Notes: generated from the sequence alone by a model not told the origin. Shown: positions 35,528-47,280, counted from the first letter of the stretch. The stretch: DNA of 64,000 nucleotides from Bursaphelenchus xylophilus (GCA_904066235.2 CAJFCV020000006.1:10292001-10356000); one strand, 5' to 3'. A program made the numbers and translations.

Positions 35528-36544
35528 TTTTCGTAATGTTTTACGAATACTCTGTGACATGTACAATATAATTTGCAAAGGTGGTGAGAAAGGCTTTAAT
35601 TTCCAAAAAGCTAGTACAACCCATACTTGTCACGCAGCTTGTTCGAAACTACACATGTTTAAACGTTGTGTTTTAATGTCTTGTACCATTTAACATTAAA
35701 TTTTTATTCTGAGTCCTCTTTAATATTATATTATATTACCCATGCGAAAATTGGTCTCTTTGATACCGCAAAACGTGTCTGGCTACCATAAATTTGGTTA
35801 TCAGTTGTCATAAAGCGCAAAAATGTTGTGTTTGCGTCAACAACACAAGGTATACAAAACAAGAAGGGCGCGTGACGTCAAATTGTGCCTTTTCCACCCG
35901 ACTTTAGCTTACCAAAGCCGAAAATCAAGTGCAAGACGAAAAACAATGCCCGAAGACTGACTAATGTGGGCTTTGATTTACTTTTCTAAAGGTTTAATTA
36001 TTGTTAACACCTGGGCTTTCGCTTTTCCTCCCGAACTTTTATGTTATCCATGACGTTTTTTTCGAAAATGTTGGACTTTCTGGGATTAATTTACGCATAA
36101 GTTATAGGACGAGGCGATTAACAGGATATAGCGTCTTCATTTTTGGTCTTCCAGGAATGACGAATTTAGTAGCAAAAATTCGGAATTTCGTGTGAGATAT
36201 TGATTGTGAATTGGACTTTTGGAGCGAAACTTTTGATAAAATGGTGTGATAATTTGATTAATTGGAACGTCTGGCCCGGAAATTAATATGTAGGGGTCAA
36301 GAAAAGGCGTTTTGGCACTTTTATGACTTTTGATCAAATTTTGCCTAAAAATGGTTGTTTTAGACTGTTTTTTAAAGAAGTAAGCGGTTTAATGCCAACG
36401 GAAATTCGTATGCCACCTTACACAATGTTTTACAATCTTATTAGACAAAACGTAATCGACAATATTCATTTTTTTCTGAGTGATGTGATGTACAATATAA
36501 AAAATGTCGAAAATGCGGCTCGGAAGATGCAGATCACTTCAATG

Positions 36545-37066
36545 GAGATTTGAGGAGGGCATTTGGACGATTAATAATGATTATGGTCTTCAAAAGGTAC
36601 GCGGAAGTATCGAAAATTTGTGTTCAACGGGTTGAATGCGGGGTTGGTCTGTTTCAAAACATTCTGAACATCACCCCAGGGGCCAATGCGCTAACTGAAA
36701 CTTGGGTGAAAGTTGGCTGAAATGGTAGGGCGCAGCTCGGAAAACTTGCACGGAGGCAGCTTGCGTCTTAAGCGCAGCTCGAAGACAAGCTGAAACTTAG
36801 CTCCGGCGAATTGCCAAAGGTTGTTTTCCGAGCTGCCCCCGAGACGAGAGCTGGGCCCGTGCAAGATTTCCGAGCTGCGCCCTACCATTCTCAGCCAACT
36901 TTCAGCCAGGTTTCAGTTAGCGCATTGGCCCCTGGGGTGATGTTCAGAATGTTTTGAAACAGACCAACCCCGGATTCGATCCACTGAACCCAAATTTTCG
37001 ACACTTCCGCGTACCTTTTGAACCCCTATAATCATTATTAATCGACCAAATGTCCTCCTCAAATCT
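36545..37066. repeat. Palindrome of ~520 bp with an inner inverted-repeat element
   Basis: The left arm begins GAGATTTGAGGAGGGCATTT and the right arm ends with a close complement. An inner inverted-repeat unit at 36724-36887 has GGTAGGGCGCAGCTCGGAAA as its terminus. The inner unit is much more GC-rich than the outer arms. Confidence 0.85.
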
Positions 37067-37850
37067 GTGTTTATTTTGGCTCCACAAGGACTTCCTCCTC
37101 GATTGTCCTTGTCATTGCGAGCGCCACGCACACGTACGTGTCTGGCGGCTTACACTTTTATTCAGAGAACCAGCGCGGGGCCGGCTGGAGAATGTTTCCG
37201 AGGGTCCAACGAGACTCGCGGGGCGTACTTTTAACCGGGGAACCGACGTTTCCTACTTTCAAATATTATTATTTCCCGCCAAATTCGAATTCACTATGTG
37301 GCCGAAAGACACGAAAGACAGTGGCTTTCGGGGCCACGGTGAGTGGTTTCAAACCAATTTCTGTATTATACTAAACATTTCTTGTAGTCTTATAAAAAAG
37401 ATATCAATCCGTACGTATTTGAGGGACGAAAGGGATGTGGGGAAAACGTATTAGACGAGTGGTTTTCCTGGAATAAGTTTTACGCATTCAGCGAGCTTGT
37501 TTTAAATTCTCTGGCACTTGCACTTTCCACATTTATTAGTCAAAAATAACCCTAATTGGCCTCGAAATGAGATGTCTTTTAAGACATCTCATTCGAGGCA
37601 TTTAAAAAGCAAAAGGCCATAGAACTGAAGCAGTTTCTGGGTTGAACTGTTAATTATAGCATTCATGGAGACTGGAACGCCTCTGGCGAATAGACCTTTT
37701 ATTTTGTTTTTTTAAAATGATGACCTTTTATTCGGATGACCGATTCCTTCATTTCAATTATGAGGTTGTAAACAAATAGAAATTTTTCGGTGATTTACTG
37801 CTTATAAAGGCTTGTAAAAATTTTAAAATTTAATTTTGTCTTTCATGTAA
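37067..37850. other. Intergenic region with a short perfect hairpin
   Basis: No recognised gene; the frames at 37050-37450 have no known domain. A near-perfect stem-loop at about 37560-37602 is centred on AATGAGATGTCTT and AAGACATCTCATT. Confidence 0.4.
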
Positions 37851-37853
37851 TAC

Positions 37854-38106
37854 AATGGCGGATCTTATCCAGCGGCAAAAAACGTACCATTTTGCATCCA
37901 GGAAGTATCAAAAAATGTAGCAAAATACCTCCCTCTCCAAGTGAAAAAACTCCGGTTTGAAGAGCGCCCTTTTCCTCACAAAAGGAGCGGACGTGCTTTT
38001 GAAATCGGAGTGTTTTCACTTGGAGAGGGAGGTATTTTGCTACGTTTTTGATACTTCCCGGACACATAATGGTACGTTTTTTGCCACAGGATCAGGTCGG
38101 CCACTG
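37854..38106. mobile_element. CAGTGGCGGACC-family MITE, diverged
   Basis: Left end AATGGCGGATCTTATCCAG, right end ATCAGGTCGGCCACTGTA. The family's inner phrases are preserved (CAAAATACCTCCCTCTCCAA). Unlike the other full copies, it has no extended palindromic flanks. Confidence 0.8.
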
Positions 38107-38109
38107 TAG

Positions 38110-39813
38110 GTACAGTTGATAACAAGGAGATTTCGGAGAACTTCCTTGGTCTCGAAAGATCATGAGCGGTCATCTTGGGAGTCAAATGGGCCCTGGAGAT
38201 ATTTTGAAGCAAGATTTTGTTTTTTTTTTATTTTTTATTTCCAGTTTAGAAATGCCAATAATTTTTGTGACATTTCGTTACATTTTACGAAACCTTACGG
38301 AATTTAAAATCAGTTTGTTTGTAAATTATTGGTAAGGCTGTGATGTCTAATCTCTGAACAGACGAAAACTTTAAATAAACTTTATTAAGTCTTGTTGTAA
38401 CCTTCACCCCATTATTTTCGCCCAAAATTAATTATTATGTAAGCTTTGAAAAGTGGGAATTTGAAGGACCAACAGGTGCTAAACCCCATTTGGCAAATTG
38501 ACAGTGTTTTTGGCTCGAAAAGTGTATGCGGATTTCGGCAAATCCGGTGTCATATTATACTTGATAAAAAAAGGTCTAGTGGATTCAAACTTCAATATTT
38601 TTAATTGAAATTCGAAGGTTCTTGTGTTTTGTAGGCTCAGAGATCTGTTTGTAGTGATAATATAAGCGTAACAATTTTTTTGGGGAGTTGTTTGATTTAT
38701 TTTTTAAGATTTCTACTTTTTTGTCAAAAAAATGGTGAAAAATGATTGATTTTGAAAATTTGATGATTTTTTTTTATAAAAGAGAAGAGGCTAAGGTAAT
38801 TATTAAATTCTGAGTATTGCTGACATAAAATTTATAAAGGATTTGGAGAATTTTTCACTTTTTTTAACCATTTTCCTTATTTTTGTCTAAAATAATATTA
38901 TTTTTGGCGATTTTCAATTTTCGAAGTGATATTTCTCTCAAAAAATTGTATACATAGTCTTTTAGCTCATTTGTTAACTAATTAATTGCCAGCTAGTTTC
39001 AATAGAACCATAAAAATAATATTTTCGCATTATTTTTTTGCCTCTAAACCTTTAAAAATTGCTTATTTTTCCATTTTTCAGGTCTTTTTTCTGATCTAAA
39101 AGTACATGTGTTTGCGTACCGTTTGTGCACCCAACATTCCTTATCTTTCTCCAATTGTCACTAGAACCCCCAACAGAAAAACGTGCATTCCATCAGGTTT
39201 CGCGCGATGCGTTTCAGCTGCATTTTGTGCCCGGGTTTTTTCGCAAAAAAAATTTCGAAAATCAATGATTTTTTTTAGGAGATTCGTAAAATATGGCTTT
39301 AATAGTAACTGTGGGGGTATATTATGGAGGCTGGCGGCAATTTTTTGATAAAATTTCATATAAATTTGTGGTTTTGATATTGTTTTAGGTAAAATTTTTG
39401 AAAATTTTTCAAAAATCTTGGTTGTTTTTGTAAAATACGCGGTGCTGACGGTTTGCAGAGTTCATTTTTGGTCGTTTACTGATAAAAATTTGAGAAAATT
39501 TTGCTCTAAATTTATGATTTTACCTTATTTTAGGCAAAAATTTGATGATTTTTAAGAATTTTTACGATTTTTGTTGAAAATCTTGAATTATCTTGTAAAA
39601 TACGACATTAGTTTTACAGTGTGTTTAATTTTACAACGTTTGTGGCGTAGTATTCAATTCTTTTTGCCTAAAAGTTGAAATTTTTATATTGTTTTAGGCC
39701 AACTTTTGCGATTTTTTGCGATTTTTTATATTTTCATTTGATATTTTCCTTTCAAAAACACTTTTTTTGACTAAATACTGTCTATTTCAGTCTCTTGCAT
39801 GATGCAGTAGAGA
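38110..39813. other. Intergenic region before the nuclear receptor
   Basis: AT-rich. GTAAAATACG occurs near 39430 and 39596. No exon can be supported. A TATTTCAG acceptor ends at 39790. Confidence 0.45.
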
Positions 39814-42609
39814 ATGCACGACACCACGACCACTGCCGGTATGCTCTCCAATGACATTTACCAATATCAACAAGCCGAAACGTCCGCCGAAACGCGAAGC
39901 AAATCCAACGTCTCGTACGACTGCTCCCACGTCCTCGACAACAACTCGCTGAGCGCCCTGCACCACGATGACGACGAGGATCAGGTCCATCGGACTGCGA
40001 ATCAAGTGGCGGCCTCGTTTTCGAAGCAAAAATTGAAGCAAGAAGCCCTGAAAAAGTTCGTTCCCGGCGAAGCCTGTGTGGTTTGTGGAGATGCCGCCTC
40101 CGGCATACATTATTCAGGTAAATTTTTCTCTTTTTTTCTTCGAATTTTAGGTGAAACATGGAAAACCCCAAAAATTCGTCGATTTTTTAGGTAAAAATTA
40201 GATTTTTGGATGTTGATTGCGACTAAAGCGCTGTAAATTTTAGTCTCAAGCTGTAACGGGTGTAAAACCTTCTTCCGGCGGGTCCTAATCGAGAATCGCA
40301 CCTATTCCTGCAAGGGCGATGGGAATTGTCCCATCGATAAGGACATGAGATGCTCCTGTCGCCATTGTCGCTTCAAAAAATGCCTTCAAGTGGGAATGGA
40401 TGGAACTGGTAAGAAGCTTGTGGTATTATACAGGGATTTGGATATGAAATTGGTCGGAATAATTGGTGTTTTTTACTTTTTTTAAAAAAAGTTTTGGATT
40501 TTTACCTGATTTTTGTAAAAAATCTCGTTGTTTGACAAATTTTGATGTTTTTTCTAAATGTTTGTGGTCAGAAAAGATGTATTGCGGCTTAGATAAGATG
40601 TTAGACATGTCAGAGACTTACTTTACATTCATTTTTTCTTTGTTTTTGCTATTTTTTCTCGATTTTCAGGCATTTTTTGTCCATTTCTTGAATTTGACTG
40701 ATTTTTCTCGAATTTTTGAAGCTGCCATATATTTTAAATCGTGTATTTTACAGAGCTGAACATTGAACGCCGAAGGAAACGAAAGATTGTGGACACGCCG
40801 AAGTCCGAGACCTCAATCAACGAGATCCAAGACGACGTGGTCCGGGATTTGGTCCTGAAAGAAAGAAAATGTCTCAAATTGCTGACCTCGACCCTCGCTC
40901 CGATCCACGCGTCCATCGACGAGGCCCTGAGCGACCCGATCTCCACCTTCGACCATTTCGAACAATACGAAAGACATCAGTTGGCCCCCGAAGACCAGAT
41001 GAACTTCTCCTATTGGAGGGCCAAAATCCTGTCGACGGTCATCGAATGGGCAAAAAGTTTCCCGGAATTTCAAGTAAGTTGGCTTGGAGATTGTTTTTTG
41101 AAGGTTTAGGGAGATGTGGAAAAAAGAAAAACTTGAATATTCAAATTTTTTTTTGTTGGAAAATTTTTTTTTGAATATTCAAAATTGGCTCTAAAAATAT
41201 TGAAAATAGTTGTTAAACACTTCAAAAAAAATTTTTATTTGAAATTCCCTTCAAGTTTCAGAAATTGCCCGAAAAAAAATAAAAATTTGAATATTCAAAT
41301 TTTTTGTTGGAAAATTTTTTTTTGAATATTTCAAATTTGGCTTTGAAAATAGTGAAAAGAATTGTTAAACTTATCAAAAAATTTTTTTTTTATTTTGAAT
41401 TCCCTAGTTTAAGTCTCTAATGTTCAAGCTTCAGAAATTGTCCCGCCGCGACCGCGAATCCCTAATTGTCCACTCCTCCTTCTCCAATCTGGTCCTCTCC
41501 GAAGCCTTCCACACCCCCGAACGTTTCACCGACCGCATTGTTTTCCCCGATGGCCTCAGTGGGTTCCGAAATTTGACGGCCAACATCCTCAAAGAGCGCT
41601 CCGGGCTGATCCCAACCGTCGTAGCGGTCATAAACAATATCCTGGTGCCTATACGAAAAATGAGGATGACTGAGGTGGAATATGTCCTGTTACAGGCCAT
41701 CATTTTCTTTGATCGAGGTGAGAATTGGCGGGGTAATGAAAAATTTTTTTGATAATGAAAAATTTTGCACTGTGCGGGCGGTTTTATAGGCTAAAAATGG
41801 GACTGCACAGTGCAAAAATTTTTTTAGACGGATGAAAAAAATATGATTGAAAAAATTTTTATGTATTTTTTTTTTTTTTTTTTTTTTTTTGCACGGTGCA
41901 TAGCACTTTTTGGCCTATCTTTGGTCTTTGCACTGTGCAGATTTTCTTTTCAGTTTTTAAAAGTTGTGGTATGTTCCAAATGATTATAATTTGATGGTGT
42001 ATTAACTACTACGTCTACAGAGAAGGGAATTACACAAAAATTTATTTGTTTGCACAGTGCGACAGTCTTATTTTAAAATTTTTTTGTCTTCGCACTGTGC
42101 AAGATGATTTTTGGAGGGAAAATTGGTTTTTCCTAAGCATTTTGGTTTATTGTATGTAATTTGACTGCTTTCAGAATGCATATCCCTCAGCGACGAGTGC
42201 ATAAAAATCGTGCACGCCAAGCGAAAACAACTCTTGGATTCGCTTCGAAGGCATCTGGACAGTTTGTATCCCAAAAATGAGAGCGCTCACAGATTCGCGG
42301 CGTTACTACTTAGGATCTCGAATGTACATGTAAGTTTTGTACCGATTTTTTTTGGAAATTTTTGAAAAATTCCGAATTTTTCCAAAAATTTTGGAGATTT
42401 TTGGAAATTTGCTTGATTTTTGAAATAATAATAAGGTAAAAAGTGTAGAAAGGGTGCTGAAATATTTTTAGCGTTATAGTTGTCGATTTCAGAAAGTAGC
42501 CGCCTTCAAACGCGAGACCTTGTGCACCATCGAAACCTTCAACCTGATGTCACCCCATCCCCTAACAATGGAGATCTCAAAGAAATACCCAGATGTTTCT
42601 TTCTTCTAA
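39814..42609 (+). CDS. Nuclear hormone receptor (zinc-finger transcription factor)
   Basis: Six exons, 39814-40117, 40244-40408, 40754-41073, 41435-41717, 42175-42329 and 42493-42609, give 447 residues. The DNA-binding domain spans about residues 86-152. The first zinc finger has Cys88, Cys91, Cys105 and Cys108, with P-box CNGCK followed by TFFRR. The second finger includes [19 protein letters not shown]. The rest is a ligand-binding domain with the family's WAKSFPEF and [10 protein letters not shown] blocks. The CNGCK P-box is typical of the expanded HNF4-derived nematode receptors; the exact orthologue is not assigned. It would act in the nucleus, with ligand unknown. A TATTTCAG acceptor lies 23 nt upstream, and a tiny upstream frame (ATG at 39799) ends just before the start. 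AATAAA is at 42701. Intron 4 holds dyads, and intron 3 contains a decoy acceptor. Confidence 0.94.
41100..41445. repeat. 173-bp tandem duplication covering the end of NHR intron 3 and the start of exon 4
   Basis: Two units share TTGAATATTCAAATTTTTT, TTGGAAAATTTTTTTTTGAA and a TTCAAG(T/C)TTCAGAAATTG ending. The upstream copy therefore has an AG at 41260-41261 that mimics the true acceptor at 41433-41434. Confidence 0.85.
41764..42105. repeat. Dyads in NHR intron 4
   Basis: Copies at about 41766, 41802, 41889 (GCACGGTGC), 41929, 42052 and 42091, plus a ~24-T run at about 41866-41889. Confidence 0.85.
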
Positions 42610-43066
42610 CCCTACCTCATCCCCCAACACTATCGTCGTCGGCCCTAGATACAAAGACAATCGATCCCGGGTATATTTACAAAAGTCATTGATAAAGGAT
42701 AATAAATGGTCAGAAATTTGTTGATATGTCGGTGAATTCAAGGGGATTGCGTGGAAAAATAAGTAAGGAGCTCTGAAAAGATTTGGGCGGGTGATTTGGA
42801 AAGGTTAGGATCAGCAAAGTTGAAAATTAATAAAAAATTTTAATGCAGAAGTCAAGTATAATATAAAAAATCTGGAGAAGTTCGACATCCGAGCGTTTCA
42901 AACGCCGATTAATACGCCATAAAAGCAATGACGAGGCAGTACCGATCGTATTTTACAATTACTCCGGCTTTTTCTAAAAAATCAATAGTGATACTTCGTC
43001 CACGTACTAAATGTCAAAAATAATTCTGCTGAATTTTTTGCGAAATAGCTGGGTTAGCGTTATAAC
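42570..43066. repeat. Direct repeat, left copy (NHR tail and 3' UTR)
   Basis: About 497 bp from ATGGAGATCTCAAAGAAATA inside NHR exon 6 to AGCGTTATAA. It recurs in the same orientation at 46437-46940 with scattered differences. It includes the last ~13 codons, the stop and the AATAAA. Confidence 0.88.
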
Positions 43067-43240
43067 TTTACATTCATATGTAATTTATATATATAAGTTA
43101 TATTTTTATTATAATTTATTAAATCGTCGGTGTTCGTGTTGTCTGGTCCACGATCTGTCTGTGAAAGTCTATCTTTGTCTTTGATCAATCCCCTTCTTTT
43201 ATACTTGGTCTTTGTTTTTCCAGTCTGCTTATCTCTACAT

Positions 43241-45470
43241 ATAGGGGTGGTGCGATTTAAAATTTTTCGTCTTGACTGGCAAAAACCCCCGATTTCTTGG
43301 CTGTAGGGCCTCCAGCCAAGAATTTGATATTCTTGGCTGAAATTCAGGCAGAAATTTTTGCCCAAAATTTGGTCAAGAAATCAGTTTTTTTGACTAAATT
43401 TTAGTCGATTTTTTTTTGGCTGAACCAAAAAATTTTGGCTGAAATTCAGCCAGAAATCTCAGAGTTCTTGGCTGAACTTTCAGCCAAGCCTTTTTTGGCT
43501 CAGCCAAACAAATTTGGCTGAAATTCAGCCAGAATTTGTTTGTCTAAATCTCAGCCAGGGTTTTTTGGCTGCGCAAAAATATTTTGACTCAAATTCAGCC
43601 AGAAATCTTCGATTTCTTGGCTGGATTTTGGATAAAACTTCTGAATTTCAAACAAAACAAGATGCCCTAAAAATGAGATTCGTATGTATTCCGGAAAAAA
43701 TTATACCTGTCGTTAGTGTGGCTTCATACCCGTTCATCCAAATGTTGATACGCCGGTTGTCAGTTGTAGACAGCAATCTGGACTATTTTTCTTGCTGTTG
43801 AAGAAGGTCGGGTCGTTGGATTTTGAAGGGACGGGTCCAATCAGAAGTTGTTTGCAGCGCACGACTCAAAAGGGAGCTGTATTACATCAGGTTCGTAGAT
43901 TACGTGCTGTAATTTAGGCATAAACAATATTTCCCGGCGGCAGGTAAGCTATTTTCACTTCTCTTTGCCCTTTTTTAGGTAAAATTCGACAGAAAATAGA
44001 AGGCTCGAGAGAAATCGACTCAGTACCTCTAGTTTATGATCTAACAAATAGCTAAAGTAAAGATATTCCAATTTTTACCCGTTTTTTCTCTTGTCCCGAG
44101 CGAAAAAAAGCAAAAACCATCATTGTTGGCCTTGGATAACATACTTTTACCTAAAAGAAAAGAAAAACATAAACAACTTACAAATTGAACGCGGGTAACG
44201 TGGACAGGTCGGCGAAGAAATGACTGGTCGAATAACAACAGGTTGCAAAACATTTCCTGTCAAAAACGTAGAAATTTCTCGAAACGCGAGAATACGAAAC
44301 ATGCAAAAAAAAACGAAAATTTCTGGCCGAAAATGTGAATTTTTTCGCGATGGGATCAAACACAATCAGGAACGAAAATGCACGATGTCGTGCTCCTTTC
44401 TTGTTTTTATTGTTTGGACACTTGAATTTCCACGCGTTTTCGACTATTTTTTTTAGATTTTTTTGTTTTTAATTTCTCTGTATTTTAGATGTTTCCTGTC
44501 AAATAATTCGGGTATAGACAGGTAAAGCTCAAAAATACCTTTGGAGACATGTGGAACAACGAAATGGAACTTGCCTTGTCCCGCTCACCATTGGAACTCC
44601 AGTTTCTCACCCAGAAAGGTCACGTCAAAGAAGAAAACAAATTGTGAGTACTATTTGTTTGATTTTTGAGGTTTTAGCTAAATGACCCGTTCGAGGAGAC
44701 AAATTTCGTGCTGCATGAGCTTTCTGATCAATTCCTGATGTCAAAAGGGAGCGTATTAGGTAACTTTGCCGTTTCAAAATGTTTGACTTGCCATGTGCAA
44801 TATAACTTTTGGTCGAAAAACCTTCAAGTCCACATTTCCGTCGAAACCAACATCAAGCCCTAAGCACAGACACGTATAGTTTCCTCACGATTTTTGGCAG
44901 ATGGCGCTTGACTATACCTTGTTTTAGGCTGTTTCGGCTAAAACAAGATCTATATCGTTTGCCAAGTTTTTAGGCCATAATCAATCTTTTTATTATTATG
45001 TGATAAATCTTGATCTTTCGCTATTTTATTAAATACCGTGAAATTTACAACGCCAATCAATAGAAAATTTTTTTCACAGTCAAATATTTTGACTGAATGT
45101 CAGTCAGTTTTTTTTTGGCTGAGCCAAGAGATTTTGGCTGAACTTCAGACAGAAATCTTGGATTTCTTGGCTGAGTTGCCAGCCAATTTCTTTTTGACTG
45201 AACAGAAACATTTTGACTACTGTTCAGACAGAAATCTTCGATTTCTTGTCTGAGTTGCAGGCAAGAATTTGCTGTCTGAAATTCAGACAACAATTTTTGA
45301 TTTCTTGGCTGGTTTACAGACAAAAAAAAGCATGCAGTCAAGAAACGAAATATTGCTGTCTGAATTTCAGCCAAGAATATCAAATTCTTGGCTGGAGGCC
45401 CTACAGCCAAGAAATCGGGGGTTTTTGCCAGTCAAGACGAAAAATTTTAAATCGCACCACCCCTATATAT
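43241..45470. mobile_element. Foldback element, ~2.2 kb, with palindromic sub-repeats in its arms
   Basis: The left end reads TAGGGGTGGTGCGATTTAAA at about 43243 and the right end is the complement, ending CGCACCACCCCTA at about 45465. Arms are a few hundred bp. The first ~120 bp of each arm match closely (TCTTGACTGGCAAAAACCCC). Further in, the arms are built from degenerate copies of TGGCTGAAATTCAGCCA, itself a 17-bp palindrome (exact at 43436-43452 and 43515-43531). Flanks are short TA-rich runs. The interior (about 43650-45040) has exon-like pieces but no recognised transposase. Confidence 0.8.
44522..44759 (+). pseudogene. Two exon-like segments inside the foldback element
   Basis: Segments 44522-44643 and 44678-44759 are separated by a 34-bp GTGAGT...TTTTAG gap. 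One frame stays open through both, reading YLWRHVEQRNGTC and later LNDPFEETNFVLHEL. The spacing of Trp, Cys and His in the first segment is loosely reminiscent of FLYWCH-type zinc fingers carried by some nematode transposons, but the usual W-x-C is absent. No start codon or continuation was found. Treat this as a candidate captured or degenerate fragment. Confidence 0.3.
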
Positions 45471-45547
45471 ATATACATATGCGATTCGTAATATGCATAT
45501 CCAAAATTTATTGATTGTCTTGACTTAAACATTTAATTTTCAGAAGA

Positions 45548-46298
45548 ATGTCACAAACTGGCCAGTTTCGGATAATTACTTGGGGATCGGCGACAATAAC
45601 CACAGATTTACTGGAGAAATGTGCTAAATTATTCTCTGAGAACTATGGAAAGTGGGGAGTAGTGGGATCATTTCCAGGTCGTCCTGTTAAACTATCACAT
45701 TCTCGATTGAGAAGCGACTACCTGTTCAATCCACAGACTTGTTCATTAATTACTGCAGACACTGGCGTCGATGGCGATGTTGTGGCTCATGCCTTTGTGT
45801 GCAGCTTTCCTTTTCTCAGTGGTAAGTTTTTTTCATTTGTAAATAACAAATCTGTTCCTTTTGTGCTAATTTTATTAGAAATTATTTGTTTTAGGCTACG
45901 CCGTATGGATCACGCAGCTCGTCGTTAGAAAAGATATGCGTCACAAAGGACTTGCAACTGAGCTGGTGGCTAGAGCATGGAAGAAAGATGCCTTGGCCTG
46001 GGGCCTTATGTCATCGCATCCTTACGCTGTTCGAGCTTTGGAAAGTGCAACGCAACGCAAATGTGATCCACAGTTGATTTCTCTTTATGCGAAGGTCTTA
46101 CTCAAAGCTAGTGGCATTCCTTTTTTCCAAGAATGTAAAATTACTACGACTGAAAATCGTTCTGTAATCCGTAGTAAATTCTTTGTTGATCATACCGAAA
46201 TTAATGCTATTTTGACCGGCTTGGGAAGTGAATGGAAGCTTGGACCTCTCGAGGAAGGTGATGAATTTTTTGCATTCACTTTCAAGGATCACTTGTAA
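45548..46298 (+). CDS. GNAT-family N-acetyltransferase
   Basis: Exons 45548-45821 and 45895-46298 give 225 residues. The acetyl-CoA-binding motif A is clear: ITQLVVRKDMRHKGLATEL contains the R/Q-x-x-G-x-A loop (RHKGLA) after a hydrophobic strand. The preceding exon 1 has a helix-rich N-terminus and an Ala/Val-rich strand. The next block (MSSHPYAVRAL) and the C-terminal FFVDHTE block resemble, from memory, GNAT proteins common in fungi; this was not checked. The substrate is unknown and the location is probably cytosolic. An ATTTTCAG acceptor lies 4 nt before the ATG, and AATAAA is at 46356. The gene starts ~80 bp after the foldback element and is followed ~140 bp later by the duplicated receptor tail, so it sits inside a rearranged segment. 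Horizontal origin is an inference. Confidence 0.85.
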
Positions 46299-46436
46299 TA
46301 TGTTTTTAAATTTTCTGTATGATATATGTAGTTATATATTTATTTGGATGTATTGAATAAATTTAAGTGAAATTATTGCTAATATTAGAGCAATAGTAGG
46401 ATGATTTTAAAGTTATCTATGATTTTGAGATTGTTA

Positions 46437-46940
46437 TGGAGATCTCAAAGAAATACCCAGATGTTTCTTTCTTCTAACCCTACCTCATCCCAACACTATC
46501 GTCGTCGGCCCTAGATACAAAGACAATCGATCCCGGGTATATTTACAAAAGTCATTGATAAAGGATAATAAATGGTCAGAAATTTGTGGATAAGTCGGTG
46601 AATTCAAGGGGATTGCGTGGAAAAATAAGTAAGGAGCTCTGAAAAGATTTGGGCGGGTGATTTCGAAAGGTTGAGATCACCAAAATGGCAAATTAAACAA
46701 ATTTTTAATGTAGATGTCAAGTATAATATAAAAAATCTAAAAAATCTAGAGAATTTCGACATCCGAGCGTTTGAAACGCCGCTTAATACACCATAAAAGC
46801 AATGATTACGCGGCAACATTCGTATTTTACAATTTCTCCGGTTATTTCCAAAAAATCAATAGTGACACTTCGTCCACATACGAAATGTCAAAAATAATTC
46901 TGCAGAATTTTTGCGAAATAGCGTTATAAGTGGTTTAGCG
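46437..46940. repeat. Direct repeat, right copy (duplicated NHR tail)
   Basis: Matches 42570-43066 in the same orientation. It retains the receptor's last codons, stop and AATAAA (46566) but has no upstream exon, so the coding remnant is non-functional. Small differences, such as a 3-bp deletion after CCTCATCCC, show it is not a recent exact copy. Confidence 0.88.
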
Positions 46941-47280
46941 TTCGAACGGCCTTCTTTGATAGCGATTGGCAAAAGCAGAAAGTGAAAGGTAAACGGGAAA
47001 TATTTATTTATATTGTACTAGGTATCATTCGAGAAATTGGTATGTTAGGCTTGATTGTAAGCGATGTTTCAAGTTGCTTTATGTCAAGAACATCATTCTA
47101 CAGCCTTTTTAAGCCTAGCTTTTCTTCGTCACAGGTTTTTTAATCAGTCTTGAGCATCTAGTTCAATAATTCGGAAAGCGGTAATATTATATTGCTTGTG
47201 GTGATAATTTATTTCTGTCGAGCTTTATTACCCTAGAAACTAGTAAAATATTGTCTAAACTTTCCATTCAGACCTCAATC
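46941..47280. other. Short intergenic region before PRP6
   Basis: No feature recognised beyond a TTCCATTCAG acceptor that ends 9 nt before the PRP6 ATG. Confidence 0.4.

Noticed and set aside
36960..36985. tRNA gene suggested by a B-box-like GGATTCGATCC
   Set aside because: No A-box, acceptor stem or anticodon arm can be drawn around it, and it lies in the arm of a palindrome.
37050..37454. 134-codon open frame
   Set aside because: It begins inside the palindrome arm, has no recognised domain and crosses AT-rich intronic-looking DNA; no homology can be argued from the sequence.
42570..43066. Separate short gene formed by the duplicated receptor tail
   Set aside because: The coding part is the true last exon of the receptor here and only a 13-codon remnant at 46437, with no start or upstream exon.
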